From contig JAJYNP010000061.1 of the NCBI GenBank assembly GCA_021786265.1, positions 1 through 5,383 on the forward strand: a stretch of 5,383 bases of DNA, given 5' to 3'. A program made the position numbers and the translations under genes. This stretch comes from Chloroflexota bacterium (GTDB lineage Bacteria > Chloroflexota > Limnocylindria > Limnocylindrales > CSP1-4). This document shows positions 1-5,260 of the stretch, piece by piece; position 1 is the stretch's first letter, and each line of letters starts with the position of its first letter. Below the pieces are notes generated by a model. The model saw only the letters and a program-made list of their open reading frames with translations. It was not told where the DNA came from and searched no databases.

Positions 1-373
1 CCTGCAACCCAGCGTCACGCCCGATCATTGCCATCTCGATGGGCGCCGCGTTGCGGCCCGAGTTGCTGATCACGATTAAACAGTCGGGCGGCCTCAATAC
101 GTAATCACGCAAGAGAGCGGCGGCGTACCCTTCCAGCGTCTCGGCCTTGCCCTGCCCCGGGTCGAGGATCACCTCGACGTTGGCCAGACCGCCGGCACGA
201 CCGGCGGTCTCGATCGCCAGCAGCTGAGAGTGGCCGCTGCCAAAGACGTGGACGATCCCGTCCTTCTCGATCGTGTCAGCCACGATTCGTGCGGCCTCCG
301 GGAGCGACGTGGCGTTGGTCTCCTGCACGCGCCGCAGGAGACCCTCAAGGACAATGAAGTAGCGCTCGTACAT
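1..373 (-). CDS. SIS-domain sugar-phosphate isomerase/dehydratase-like protein (UPF0309-type), N-terminal part
   Basis: The gene starts at ATG 373 and runs off the window after 124 codons; relatives are about 240-250 residues, so roughly half is present. A strong ribosome site (GGGAGGG, 5 nt before ATG) supports the start. Visible SIS hallmarks are a helical N-terminus, the phosphosugar-binding loop VFGSGHSQ at residues 43-50, RAGGLANVE at 59-67, and the second strand and loop LIVISNSGRN at 99-108, whose Ser/Asn usually contact the sugar phosphate. The pattern FGxGHS plus RAGGL matches the UPF0309 branch of SIS_2 proteins rather than AgaS or GmhA. From memory, this branch includes Streptomyces SCO4393 (NagS), reported to dehydrate GlcNAc-6-phosphate. 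The gene lies 64 bp after EIID and is probably last or near last in the PTS operon, acting in the cytosol on the imported sugar phosphate. The family call is firm; the exact reaction is inferred. Confidence 0.85.
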   Translation of the reverse strand, partial: MYERYFIVLEGLLRRVQETNATSLPEAARIVADTIEKDGIVHVFGSGHSQLLAIETAGRAGGLANVEVILDPGQGKAETLEGYAAALLRDYVLRPPDCLIVISNSGRNAAPIEMAMIGRDAGLQ

Positions 374-392
374 GGAGCCCTCCCGACAGGGT

Positions 393-426
393 TCGATCCG
401 GGTGGTGGCTCCACCACCCGGATCGA
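393..426 (-). repeat. Perfect 16-bp stem hairpin between EIID and the SIS gene
   Basis: Bases 393-408 are exactly complementary to 411-426, leaving a nominal 2-nt loop (about 14 bp with a 6-nt loop in practice). The hairpin fills much of the 64-bp gap between the EIID stop and the SIS gene start. In transcript sense the bases after the stem (GAACCCTG) contain no U-run, so it does not look like a standard intrinsic terminator. An intercistronic stem of this kind could protect the upstream EIIC-EIID message from 3' exonucleases or cause partial read-through into the SIS gene. The structure is seen directly; the role is inferred. Confidence 0.8.
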
Positions 427-437
427 GATGCGCCGCC

Positions 438-1298
438 CTATTTCGCCGGCGCGGGCAGGGCTGCCCCAAACCAACCAAGCCATCCGCCGATGATGCCGAA
501 CGCGAACACCACGGCGATAGCCCACAGCGGGTTCAGGTTATACCGCTTCAACAGCCAATAAACAAAACCGGTCAGTGCGATCGGCAGCATGAACGGCAGG
601 ATCGAATCCAGCTGCTGCTGGATGGCCACCGACTGGGTGACCTGCTGACCGTTCACCGTCACGTTCTGTTTGTAGTCCCACAACGTAACGAGATGCACGA
701 TCGATGGAATGAACCCTCCAATCACGATCAGCCCAAGGACCGTGGCCCCCTCCGTAACCCTTTCCAGGGCGCCGGACGCCAGGCTCGTGGCCAGTGTCTT
801 GCCCTGGTCGTAGGCCCAGAAGAACTGCCACCAGCGGACCAGCGTGTACGGGATCGCCACCATGACGATCACGAAGAGTGGGCCCAAGATGTTCTGCTGG
901 AGCGCCAGCGACGCGCCGATCGTAAAGATAATCGAGTTGTATAGCGCCCAGACGATCGTGTCACCAACACCGGCCAGCGGGCCCATCAGGGCAACCTTTA
1001 CGCCCTCAGCAGATGCAGGCGCGCCGGCTTCCTCCATCGCGATCGCCGAACCGAGGATCAGCGGCGCGCCGACCACAGGGTTAGTGTTGAAGAACACGAG
1101 ATGGCGCGCCAGCGCAGCAGCGTACTCCTCTTTGTCAGGGAAGAGCTTGCGCAGGACGGGCTCCATCGCGTAAGCGAAACCCAGCGCCTGCATGCGCTCG
1201 TAGTTCCAGGAGATCTGAAAGGACCAGAAATACCGCCAGAACGCGGCGCGGAGGTCGCTGCGTTCCAGCTTGCCCAGCGGAGCATCCGTGCTAGCCAT
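438..1298 (-). CDS. PTS mannose/fructose/sorbose-family transporter subunit IID
   Basis: This 286-residue protein is a full-length EIID, the second membrane subunit of mannose-class PTS permeases; with EIIC it forms the sugar channel and receives phosphate through EIIB. Family landmarks are the amphipathic N-terminus with WNYERMQALGFAYAMEP (residues 31-47), EEYAAALARHLVFFNTNP (57-74), PLILGSAIAMEE (79-90) and VKVALMGPLAGVGDTI (100-115). Hydrophobic segments lie near 118-153, 186-206, 232-250 and 257-278. The start at 1298 has AGGTGG ending 6 nt upstream and overlaps the EIIC stop by 8 bp, indicating translational coupling. Specificity cannot be read from the sequence; nearby DasR-type operators and a NagA-like gene suggest an amino sugar such as GlcNAc, GalNAc or glucosamine. 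Confidence 0.95.
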   Translation of the reverse strand: MASTDAPLGKLERSDLRAAFWRYFWSFQISWNYERMQALGFAYAMEPVLRKLFPDKEEYAAALARHLVFFNTNPVVGAPLILGSAIAMEEAGAPASAEGVKVALMGPLAGVGDTIVWALYNSIIFTIGASLALQQNILGPLFVIVMVAIPYTLVRWWQFFWAYDQGKTLATSLASGALERVTEGATVLGLIVIGGFIPSIVHLVTLWDYKQNVTVNGQQVTQSVAIQQQLDSILPFMLPIALTGFVYWLLKRYNLNPLWAIAVVFAFGIIGGWLGWFGAALPAPAK

Positions 1299-2055
1299 GG
1301 ATGGCCACCTCGCCGCGCCCAGCAGTCGGCTTGAGGGTCTCGAACATGAATGCTATTGCCAAGCCGAACAGAGCGATGCCCAGGAGTGGAACCTTCAGGT
1401 AGGCGTAGAGAACGAACCCGATGAGCAGCATGTACCAGTACTTGGCGACCGGCATGATCTTCAAGAGCATGGCGAAGCCGATGGCCGGCAGGATAGCGCC
1501 AACTAGACTCATGCCGGTGACGAATTGCGCCGGGATGGCGCTCTGGATTTGCTTAACAGTGTCGGTATTGAGGGCGAGTGCTGCTAGAAATGTCGGGATC
1601 GCCCGCACCGCCGCCCAGGGGATAAACGCTGTCCAGTGCATCCAGGTAATGCCCTGGGAGTTGGCGTGGCTGGCGTAGTCATCCGCCTTGTGGATCCAGA
1701 ACGTAGGGAGGAATCGGCCGATCGGGTCGAGTGAGGCCAGAAGAATTGCGGCCGGCAGACCGATCGTAAGACCAACCGCGGTCTTGGCGGCCAGGTCGCC
1801 CGCGCCCGCCGCCGCCAGGGCAGTGCCGATGATGGCGCCGGTCTGGTAATCCGGGATCGTGGCACCGCCATACGTATAAACGCCGAGGGCGGTCAGCTCA
1901 AGCGTCGCACCGATCGCCATCCCAAGGTTGACGTCGCCGACGATGATACCGGCGCCAGTGCCGGCGATCAGGGGCCGGAAGCCCATGATTACGGTCGGGC
2001 CCAGGATGTCGAAGATGCAGATGATCGCCCAGATCGTGAGCAGGATCGCTGTCAT
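1291..2055 (-). CDS. PTS mannose/fructose/sorbose-family transporter subunit IIC
   Basis: This 254-residue polytopic membrane protein matches EIIC (ManY/SorA-type, usually about 250-270 residues), the sugar-translocating subunit. It opens with a hydrophobic helix (residues 3-24) and carries the family motif AIGATLELTALGVYTYGGAT (47-66) followed by IPDYQTGAIIGTAL (67-80). Further membrane segments lie around 92-108, 145-162, 178-200 and 206-237. The ATG at 2055 has a GAGGA ribosome site about 7 nt upstream; that site overlaps the TGA of a 16-codon upstream ORF. The gene is the first full-size gene after the 2357-2330 promoter and overlaps EIID by 8 bp. Mannose-class operons usually run EIIA-EIIB-EIIC-EIID, and here both soluble subunits are absent upstream. 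Confidence 0.95.
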   Translation of the reverse strand: MTAILLTIWAIICIFDILGPTVIMGFRPLIAGTGAGIIVGDVNLGMAIGATLELTALGVYTYGGATIPDYQTGAIIGTALAAAGAGDLAAKTAVGLTIGLPAAILLASLDPIGRFLPTFWIHKADDYASHANSQGITWMHWTAFIPWAAVRAIPTFLAALALNTDTVKQIQSAIPAQFVTGMSLVGAILPAIGFAMLLKIMPVAKYWYMLLIGFVLYAYLKVPLLGIALFGLAIAFMFETLKPTAGRGEVAIHG

Positions 2056-2064
2056 GTTCTGTCC

Positions 2065-2115
2065 TCAGCGAATCCGGGAATCGACGTTGATACACAGCGC
2101 AGTACGGGTAGGCAT
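2065..2115 (-). CDS. 16-codon ORF before EIIC: leader peptide or EIIB remnant
   Basis: ATG 2115 is preceded by a purine-rich ribosome site (GGAAGAGAGG) and opens a 16-codon frame, MPTRTALCINVDSRIR, ending in TGA at 2067-2065, 9 bp before the EIIC start. The EIIC ribosome site overlaps the stop, so translation of the two would be coupled. The peptide resembles the start of mannose-class EIIB proteins, which begin roughly M-P-x-x-L-x-R-V-D-x-R-L-I-H-G-Q, and sits where EIIB normally lies. It could be the stub left by a deletion that removed EIIB, a coupling leader peptide, or chance. The frame and ribosome site are seen; both functional readings are inference. Confidence 0.35.
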   Translation of the reverse strand: MPTRTALCINVDSRIR

Positions 2116-2258
2116 CACCTCTCTTCCGTTCACGGACGGCACCGCTGATGGGCGGGCGGCGGGCACTGCAACGCTCGGTTGGGTCGCCAGAGCGCGTCGC
2201 AGCGGGCCGATCCAGCGACGGGGTTGGTCCCTCCCGATGGAGTACCTATGGTGGGTGT

Positions 2259-2274
2259 GCTTGTCTGGACCACC
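2259..2274. promoter_or_regulatory. Second, degenerate DasR/YvoA-type operator in the leader
   Basis: The core TTGTCTGGACCA (2261-2272) differs at two of twelve positions from the DasR/YvoA core TGGTCTAGACCA. It lies within the transcribed leader, 58 bp centre to centre from the stronger operator, between the start point and EIIC. A second downstream site could allow cooperative binding or block elongating polymerase. The match is imperfect, so it is a candidate supported mainly by proximity to the better site. Confidence 0.45.
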
Positions 2275-2316
2275 GCCGCGTGTCCCTCCGCAAACATGCC
2301 GTCGTCCGTGGCCTAG

Positions 2317-2332
2317 ACTGGTCCGGACCACA
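2317..2332. promoter_or_regulatory. DasR/YvoA (GntR/HutC-family) type operator
   Basis: Bases 2319-2330 form the perfect 12-bp palindrome TGGTCCGGACCA; with flanks it reads ACTGGTCCGGACCACA. The DasR-responsive element and the Bacillus YvoA/NagR site have the core TGGTCTAGACCA, so only the two central bases differ and symmetry is kept. The site begins at the last base of the -10 box and covers the expected start point, a classic repressor position. DasR/NagR proteins respond to GlcN-6-P or GlcNAc-6-P and control amino-sugar PTS and nag genes, matching the neighbours. No regulator gene is present in the window. Confidence 0.75.
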
Positions 2333-2357
2333 ATAGCACGGGGGTTTCCCGAGTCAA
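2330..2357 (-). promoter_or_regulatory. Sigma70-type promoter of the EIIC-EIID-SIS operon
   Basis: Read on the minus strand, TTGACT (2357-2352) serves as the -35 box and TATTGT (2335-2330) as the -10 box, with a 16-bp spacer. The -35 box matches TTGACA at five of six positions and the -10 box matches TATAAT at four of six. The start point would fall near 2323, inside the operator, giving a leader of about 265 nt before EIIC. The -35 box extends 3 bp into the end of the large palindrome. This is the best promoter I see in the window. Confidence 0.65.
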
Positions 2358-2478
2358 GCCGGCTGAGGCTCGGGTCGCTAACACAGGAAGCCACCAGGGA
2401 CAGTGGGTTAGCAGGCACACACAGGGACACCAGATGTTGCGGTCTCCTGTGTTACAGACCCAAGCCTGAGCCGGCTTG
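2355..2478. repeat. 124-bp imperfect palindrome with 38-bp arms
   Basis: Arms 2355-2392 and 2441-2478 pair at 32 of 38 positions, including runs CAAGCCGGCT/AGCCGGCTTG and TAACACAGGA/TCCTGTGTTA, around a 48-nt centre. The centre contains the 8-mer CAGGGACA, which also occurs at the arm border (2395-2402 and 2422-2429). The element starts 20 bp after the stop of the membrane-protein gene and ends at the next promoter. It could be a strong RNA hairpin separating transcription units or a small mobile palindrome (MITE-like). No U-run follows it and I see no clear flanking target-site duplication, so neither role is shown. Confidence 0.7.
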
Positions 2479-2497
2479 TGAGCGCAGCCGGCCCGCG

Positions 2498-2905
2498 TCA
2501 GCGCCGCGCCGACCCCGCGCGGTGCTGGCCAGTCAACACCGCGCCCGCCATCGGGACGACCACGGCGAGCACGACCACAGCGGCGAGCGACGGCAGCGGC
2601 CCACTGCCCCGGACCATCCACTCGTACCAAGCGGCGACAAGGAGCAGCCCATAACGGAGCGGCGGCCCGCCAACGAGCAGAGCGAGGCGCACCAGCGGCG
2701 GCGCTGGCGGCCGTGGCATAAGCAGTGCACCGAGGACAATCACCGCGATGAGGCCGGCCGTCATCCCGGCCACGGCGCCCAGACCGAGCTCAACGAGGGC
2801 CCCGAACTCGGTGGCCAGCGCGGACGGCACCGTCGCCCAGAGGGTATGGTGTATCTGCTCGATCCTGTTGGGCGGGCTGGGCCCCGCTCGGTCAGGGCCG
2901 TTCAC
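2498..2905 (-). CDS. Small three-helix membrane protein of unknown function
   Basis: This 135-residue protein is not one I recognise. A polar N-terminus (residues 1-34) is followed by three hydrophobic segments, about 36-63, 72-98 and 104-126, and a short basic tail (GQHRAGSARR), consistent with an inner-membrane protein. The GTG start at 2905 overlaps the TGA of the NagA-like gene by 4 bp (GTGA), a typical coupling arrangement; there is no clear separate ribosome site. That overlap and the sustained hydrophobic pattern argue for a real gene. Its pairing with an amino-sugar gene suggests a transport or membrane-associated role, but no signature supports a specific one. A shorter product from an internal start is possible. 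Confidence 0.65.
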   Translation of the reverse strand: MNGPDRAGPSPPNRIEQIHHTLWATVPSALATEFGALVELGLGAVAGMTAGLIAVIVLGALLMPRPPAPPLVRLALLVGGPPLRYGLLLVAAWYEWMVRGSGPLPSLAAVVVLAVVVPMAGAVLTGQHRAGSARR

Positions 2906-3918
2906 GCCGACGGTGCCCGTGTCACCAGCCCGCCATACGACCGGCCCCCACGTATGACCGATTGCACCGCCAGGCCCTCATCGAGCAGGACCAGATCGGC
3001 GCGTTGCCTCGGTGCCAGTCGCCCGCGGTCTCGGACGCCGAGCAGGGCCAACGGGTTGCGCGAGGCTGCAGCCACGGCACGCGACAGGGAGACTCCGGAT
3101 CGAACTAGATTGCGGACGGCCGTGTCGAGCGCGATGACGCTGCCGGCGAGGCGCCCATCCGACACGAGCCGGCACTGGTTGTCACGCACCTCCACCTCGA
3201 GACCGCCAAGCGACCAGTGGCCATCACCGGTCCCCGCGATAGCGATGGCGTCGCTGACGAGGATCAACCGTTCCGGCGTCTTGCACCGCAAGATGAGCGC
3301 CCACACGCTGCGGTCGACATGGAAGCCGTCTGCAATCAACTCGACGTACACGCCATCATCAGCGAGGGCCGCGACAGCGAGGCCGGACTCGTGGTTGTGG
3401 ACGCCCGACATCGCGTTAAAGAGATGCGTCGTGGTCAGCGCACCCGCCTTGTACGCGGCGTCAGCCTGCTCCGATGTGGCGTTGGAGTAGCCCGCCGACA
3501 GCGCAATCGCCCCAGTCGTGAACCACGAGATCATATCGAGGCCGCCTGGAACTTCGGGAGCGATCGTAATGATCCGCAGGTCATCGAGCAAGAGTTCCAG
3601 CCGCGTCCGGTCCGCCTCGACCGGCACCTGGATGTAGGCTGGGTTCTGGGCGCCCTTCTTGGCCTCGCTGATATAGGGACCCTCGAGGTTGAAACCGAGT
3701 GGTCCTGCGCCGTCCTCCGGCGCATCGCCCATGGCGTCGTGGCCACCCCAGCCGTGACAGTGCACGTCCACGAACCCAGGACAAACATAGACGCCGTTCT
3801 CCTCGCTGGCGTCCAAGTCCACCGAGACAATCCGGCCTTTGTCGATCGTCAAGCGTCCGGGAGCTACCCGGTCCTCAAAAACGAGCCGTCCGCCGACGCT
3901 CTTGGGTGCGTCCCACAT
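2902..3918 (-). CDS. NagA-like N-acetylglucosamine-6-phosphate deacetylase, internally shortened, altered active site
   Basis: NagA converts GlcNAc-6-P to GlcN-6-P and acetate in the cytosol. Family landmarks, numbered from ATG 3918 (338 residues; usual length about 380), are PGFVDVHCHGWGG (47-59), GFNLEGPYIS (75-84), SAGYSNAT (141-148), TTHLFNAM (163-170), ADGFHVD (196-202) and LVSDAIAIAG (220-229), plus the C-terminal GRLAPRQRADLVLLD. Oddities: only 24 residues separate the second His of HxH from the Glu of LEGP, against about 70 in E. coli NagA, so about 46 residues including the usual HGTT/LPT segment are missing; the metal His of SAGHS is Tyr (144); the phosphate-binding Arg is His (176). 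No stop or frameshift occurs. The start at 3918 was chosen because GGGAG lies 6 nt upstream; in-frame starts at 3921, 3933 and GTG 3963 are alternatives. The gene overlaps the membrane-protein gene by 4 bp. Family is certain; activity is doubtful. Confidence 0.88.
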   Translation of the reverse strand: MWDAPKSVGGRLVFEDRVAPGRLTIDKGRIVSVDLDASEENGVYVCPGFVDVHCHGWGGHDAMGDAPEDGAGPLGFNLEGPYISEAKKGAQNPAYIQVPVEADRTRLELLLDDLRIITIAPEVPGGLDMISWFTTGAIALSAGYSNATSEQADAAYKAGALTTTHLFNAMSGVHNHESGLAVAALADDGVYVELIADGFHVDRSVWALILRCKTPERLILVSDAIAIAGTGDGHWSLGGLEVEVRDNQCRLVSDGRLAGSVIALDTAVRNLVRSGVSLSRAVAAASRNPLALLGVRDRGRLAPRQRADLVLLDEGLAVQSVIRGGRSYGGLVTRAPSA

Positions 3919-3993
3919 CATGTGCTCCCGCATGGCACCGTCTCGCTCCGCGGCGCGACCCACGAGGACGCAGCACAGGTCGTCCGCGACTCG

Positions 3994-4043
3994 ATCCTAG
4001 CACCGCCGCGGCGGTGCTTTGGCCGGTACCCGGCGCGCGCCGG
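3994..4043. repeat. Two perfect GC-rich palindromes in the spacer before the NagA-like gene
   Basis: AGCACCGCCGCGGCGGTGCT (3999-4018) and CCGGCGCGCGCCGG (4030-4043) are both perfect palindromes. The second lies directly after the oxidoreductase stop codon. Either could fold as a transcript hairpin at the end of that gene, but on the minus strand neither is followed by a U-run; on the plus strand the first is followed by only TTT. The minus strand also reads TGCTAGGAT across the edge of the first palindrome, which could be a weak extended -10 box for the NagA-like gene, with no recognisable -35. Terminator and promoter readings are both tentative. Confidence 0.5.
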
Positions 4044-5144
4044 TCAACCTGAGATGGGCGCGATGGCGGCAACCAGTGCTTCCGCGATGGCCGCATCGTG
4101 CGGTGTCGGGGCCCACCCTGGGACGGGGTCGCTGCCGGCGACCCGCAGGACGAAGTGGTGCAGCGAGGCCAGGTGAGAGTCCACGAACGACCCAAGCGTC
4201 AGGCGGGAGGGCGGCAGGAGCGCGGCTACGGCGTGCGCCTCTGGGTCGGCGCCCGCACGTTTGCGCCACGTGGCCTCCGCGCCGTCGAAGCGGGTGAACC
4301 GTAGCGGAGCTACACGCTCAAGGTTCGCGACCAAGCTCCCCTCCGTCCCGTACAGTTCGAAGGGCGCACCCTCCGCGCCGAATGCGATCCGCGATGCTTC
4401 AACGGTAACGTGTGCGCCCCCGGGCACGCGCAGCTCGGCCCATGCCCAGTCGTCCACGTCGACCTCGCGCGTGCCCCCCAGGCCATCGGGCCGTCGCGGC
4501 ACAAATGTCGCGTGGCGGGCCGCGAGCAGCTCCGGCTCACCCAGCAGAAAACACACCAGGTCGACGACGTGGAGCCCGAGATCGAGCATGGCGCCGCCGC
4601 CGGCCTCGGCCGCCTGAAGACGCCACGAAATGGGACGGGCAGGGTCGAGGTAGCTGCCGTGGAACAGGCCGAAACGGACCTGGCGGACCTCGCCGATCCC
4701 GCCGACACGCAGGAGGGCGCGTGCCTCGATGACGGCAGGGTGGTACCGCATGACTAGGCCAACGTGTGTCGGCGCAGGCGAGGCCGCGGCGAGCTGCGCC
4801 AGCTCGGCGGCCTCCGCCGGCGTGCGGCCGATCGGCTTCTCGACATAGAGCGGCCGTCCGGCCCGTAGGACGGCACCGGCCTGCGCGAGATGCTGGGCAT
4901 TGCGCGTCGTCACGTCGAAAGCCGTCAGCTCCGGATCCGCCAGCGCCTCCGCCAGAGTCAGGACCGGCACACCCAGCGCCGCCGCGTCGCGTGCCACCGC
5001 TGCGGGCCGATCGCTGACGATGGCGGCCAGCAAGGGACGGAACGGCAGGTCGCGCACGACAGGGAGCGCGGCGAGCGCGCAGGCGTGCGTGCGTGCGATC
5101 GAGCCAAAGCCAACGATGCAGATCCGGACGTGGGGAATGGTCAT
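4044..5144 (-). CDS. Gfo/Idh/MocA-family NAD(P)-dependent oxidoreductase
   Basis: This 366-residue protein has the usual length and two-domain layout of the family, which oxidises or reduces sugars, inositols and related compounds in the cytosol. The Rossmann N-terminus has VRICIVGFGSIARTH (residues 6-20) with the GxGxxA nucleotide loop. AFDVTTRNAQHLAQA (75-89) follows, then YVEKPIG (100-106) with the conserved EKP lysine. The C-terminal substrate domain carries GGGAMLDLGLHVVDL (182-196), including the Asp and His expected in catalysis, and FELYGTEGSLVANL (262-275). A G-rich ribosome site lies about 6 nt before ATG 5144. Substrate cannot be deduced; the setting suggests a hexose or amino-sugar derivative. 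It is co-directional with the downstream genes, but palindromes in the spacer leave its operon membership uncertain. Confidence 0.9.
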   Translation of the reverse strand: MTIPHVRICIVGFGSIARTHACALAALPVVRDLPFRPLLAAIVSDRPAAVARDAAALGVPVLTLAEALADPELTAFDVTTRNAQHLAQAGAVLRAGRPLYVEKPIGRTPAEAAELAQLAAASPAPTHVGLVMRYHPAVIEARALLRVGGIGEVRQVRFGLFHGSYLDPARPISWRLQAAEAGGGAMLDLGLHVVDLVCFLLGEPELLAARHATFVPRRPDGLGGTREVDVDDWAWAELRVPGGAHVTVEASRIAFGAEGAPFELYGTEGSLVANLERVAPLRFTRFDGAEATWRKRAGADPEAHAVAALLPPSRLTLGSFVDSHLASLHHFVLRVAGSDPVPGWAPTPHDAAIAEALVAAIAPISG

Positions 5145-5260
5145 CGTGAACCCCCCGGGCAGCGCAGTGGTCCGCGAGGAGGCCCGTGGCGTACGCGATC
5201 TTGGTGTCTGGTGTCGCGAACCGGTGGCTGGGCCCGTCTCCCCGAGGGCAACACGCCGCC

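Larger units (their letters stand above)
2116..2497. other. Gene-poor regulatory stretch upstream of the EIIC-EIID operon
   Basis: No convincing protein-coding gene lies here on either strand. In transcription order it holds the 124-bp imperfect palindrome, the promoter, a primary DasR-type operator over the start point, and a roughly 200-nt leader with a second degenerate operator. A 55-codon minus-strand frame (2297-2130) lacks a ribosome site and has a Pro/Arg-rich composition unlike a real protein. I see no riboswitch, T-box, tRNA or CRISPR pattern. Confidence 0.7.

Noticed and set aside
2130..2297. A 55-codon minus-strand ORF in the leader as a possible small gene or EIIA/EIIB piece
   Set aside because: No ribosome site, Pro/Arg-rich low-complexity translation, it overlaps the second operator, and it has no resemblance to PTS EIIA or EIIB.
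2065..2430. A 121-codon minus-strand frame covering the promoter and operators
   Set aside because: It spans the palindrome and promoter and has no similarity I can see; only its last 16 codons, with their own ribosome site, are worth keeping.
2355..2478. The large palindrome as a T-box or other riboswitch
   Set aside because: It lacks the T-box antiterminator signature and any aptamer core I can recognise, and it lies upstream of the promoter rather than in the PTS leader.
1928..3490. A 520-codon plus-strand open frame
   Set aside because: It runs antisense across EIIC, the regulatory region, the membrane protein and the NagA-like gene; its translation is Arg/Pro/Ser-rich with no family motif, as expected for a shadow frame in GC-rich DNA.
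3919..3963. GTG 3963 as the NagA-like start
   Set aside because: No ribosome site precedes it and the added 15 residues are not typical of NagA; GGGAG is well placed for the ATG at 3918. It cannot be fully excluded.
3217..4176. A 319-codon plus-strand open frame
   Set aside because: It lies opposite the NagA-like gene and the end of the oxidoreductase, both with clear family motifs, and its translation shows no recognisable domain.
5165..5185. AGTGGTCCGCG upstream of the oxidoreductase as a third DasR-type site
   Set aside because: Only the left half-site matches; the right half lacks the GACCA arm.
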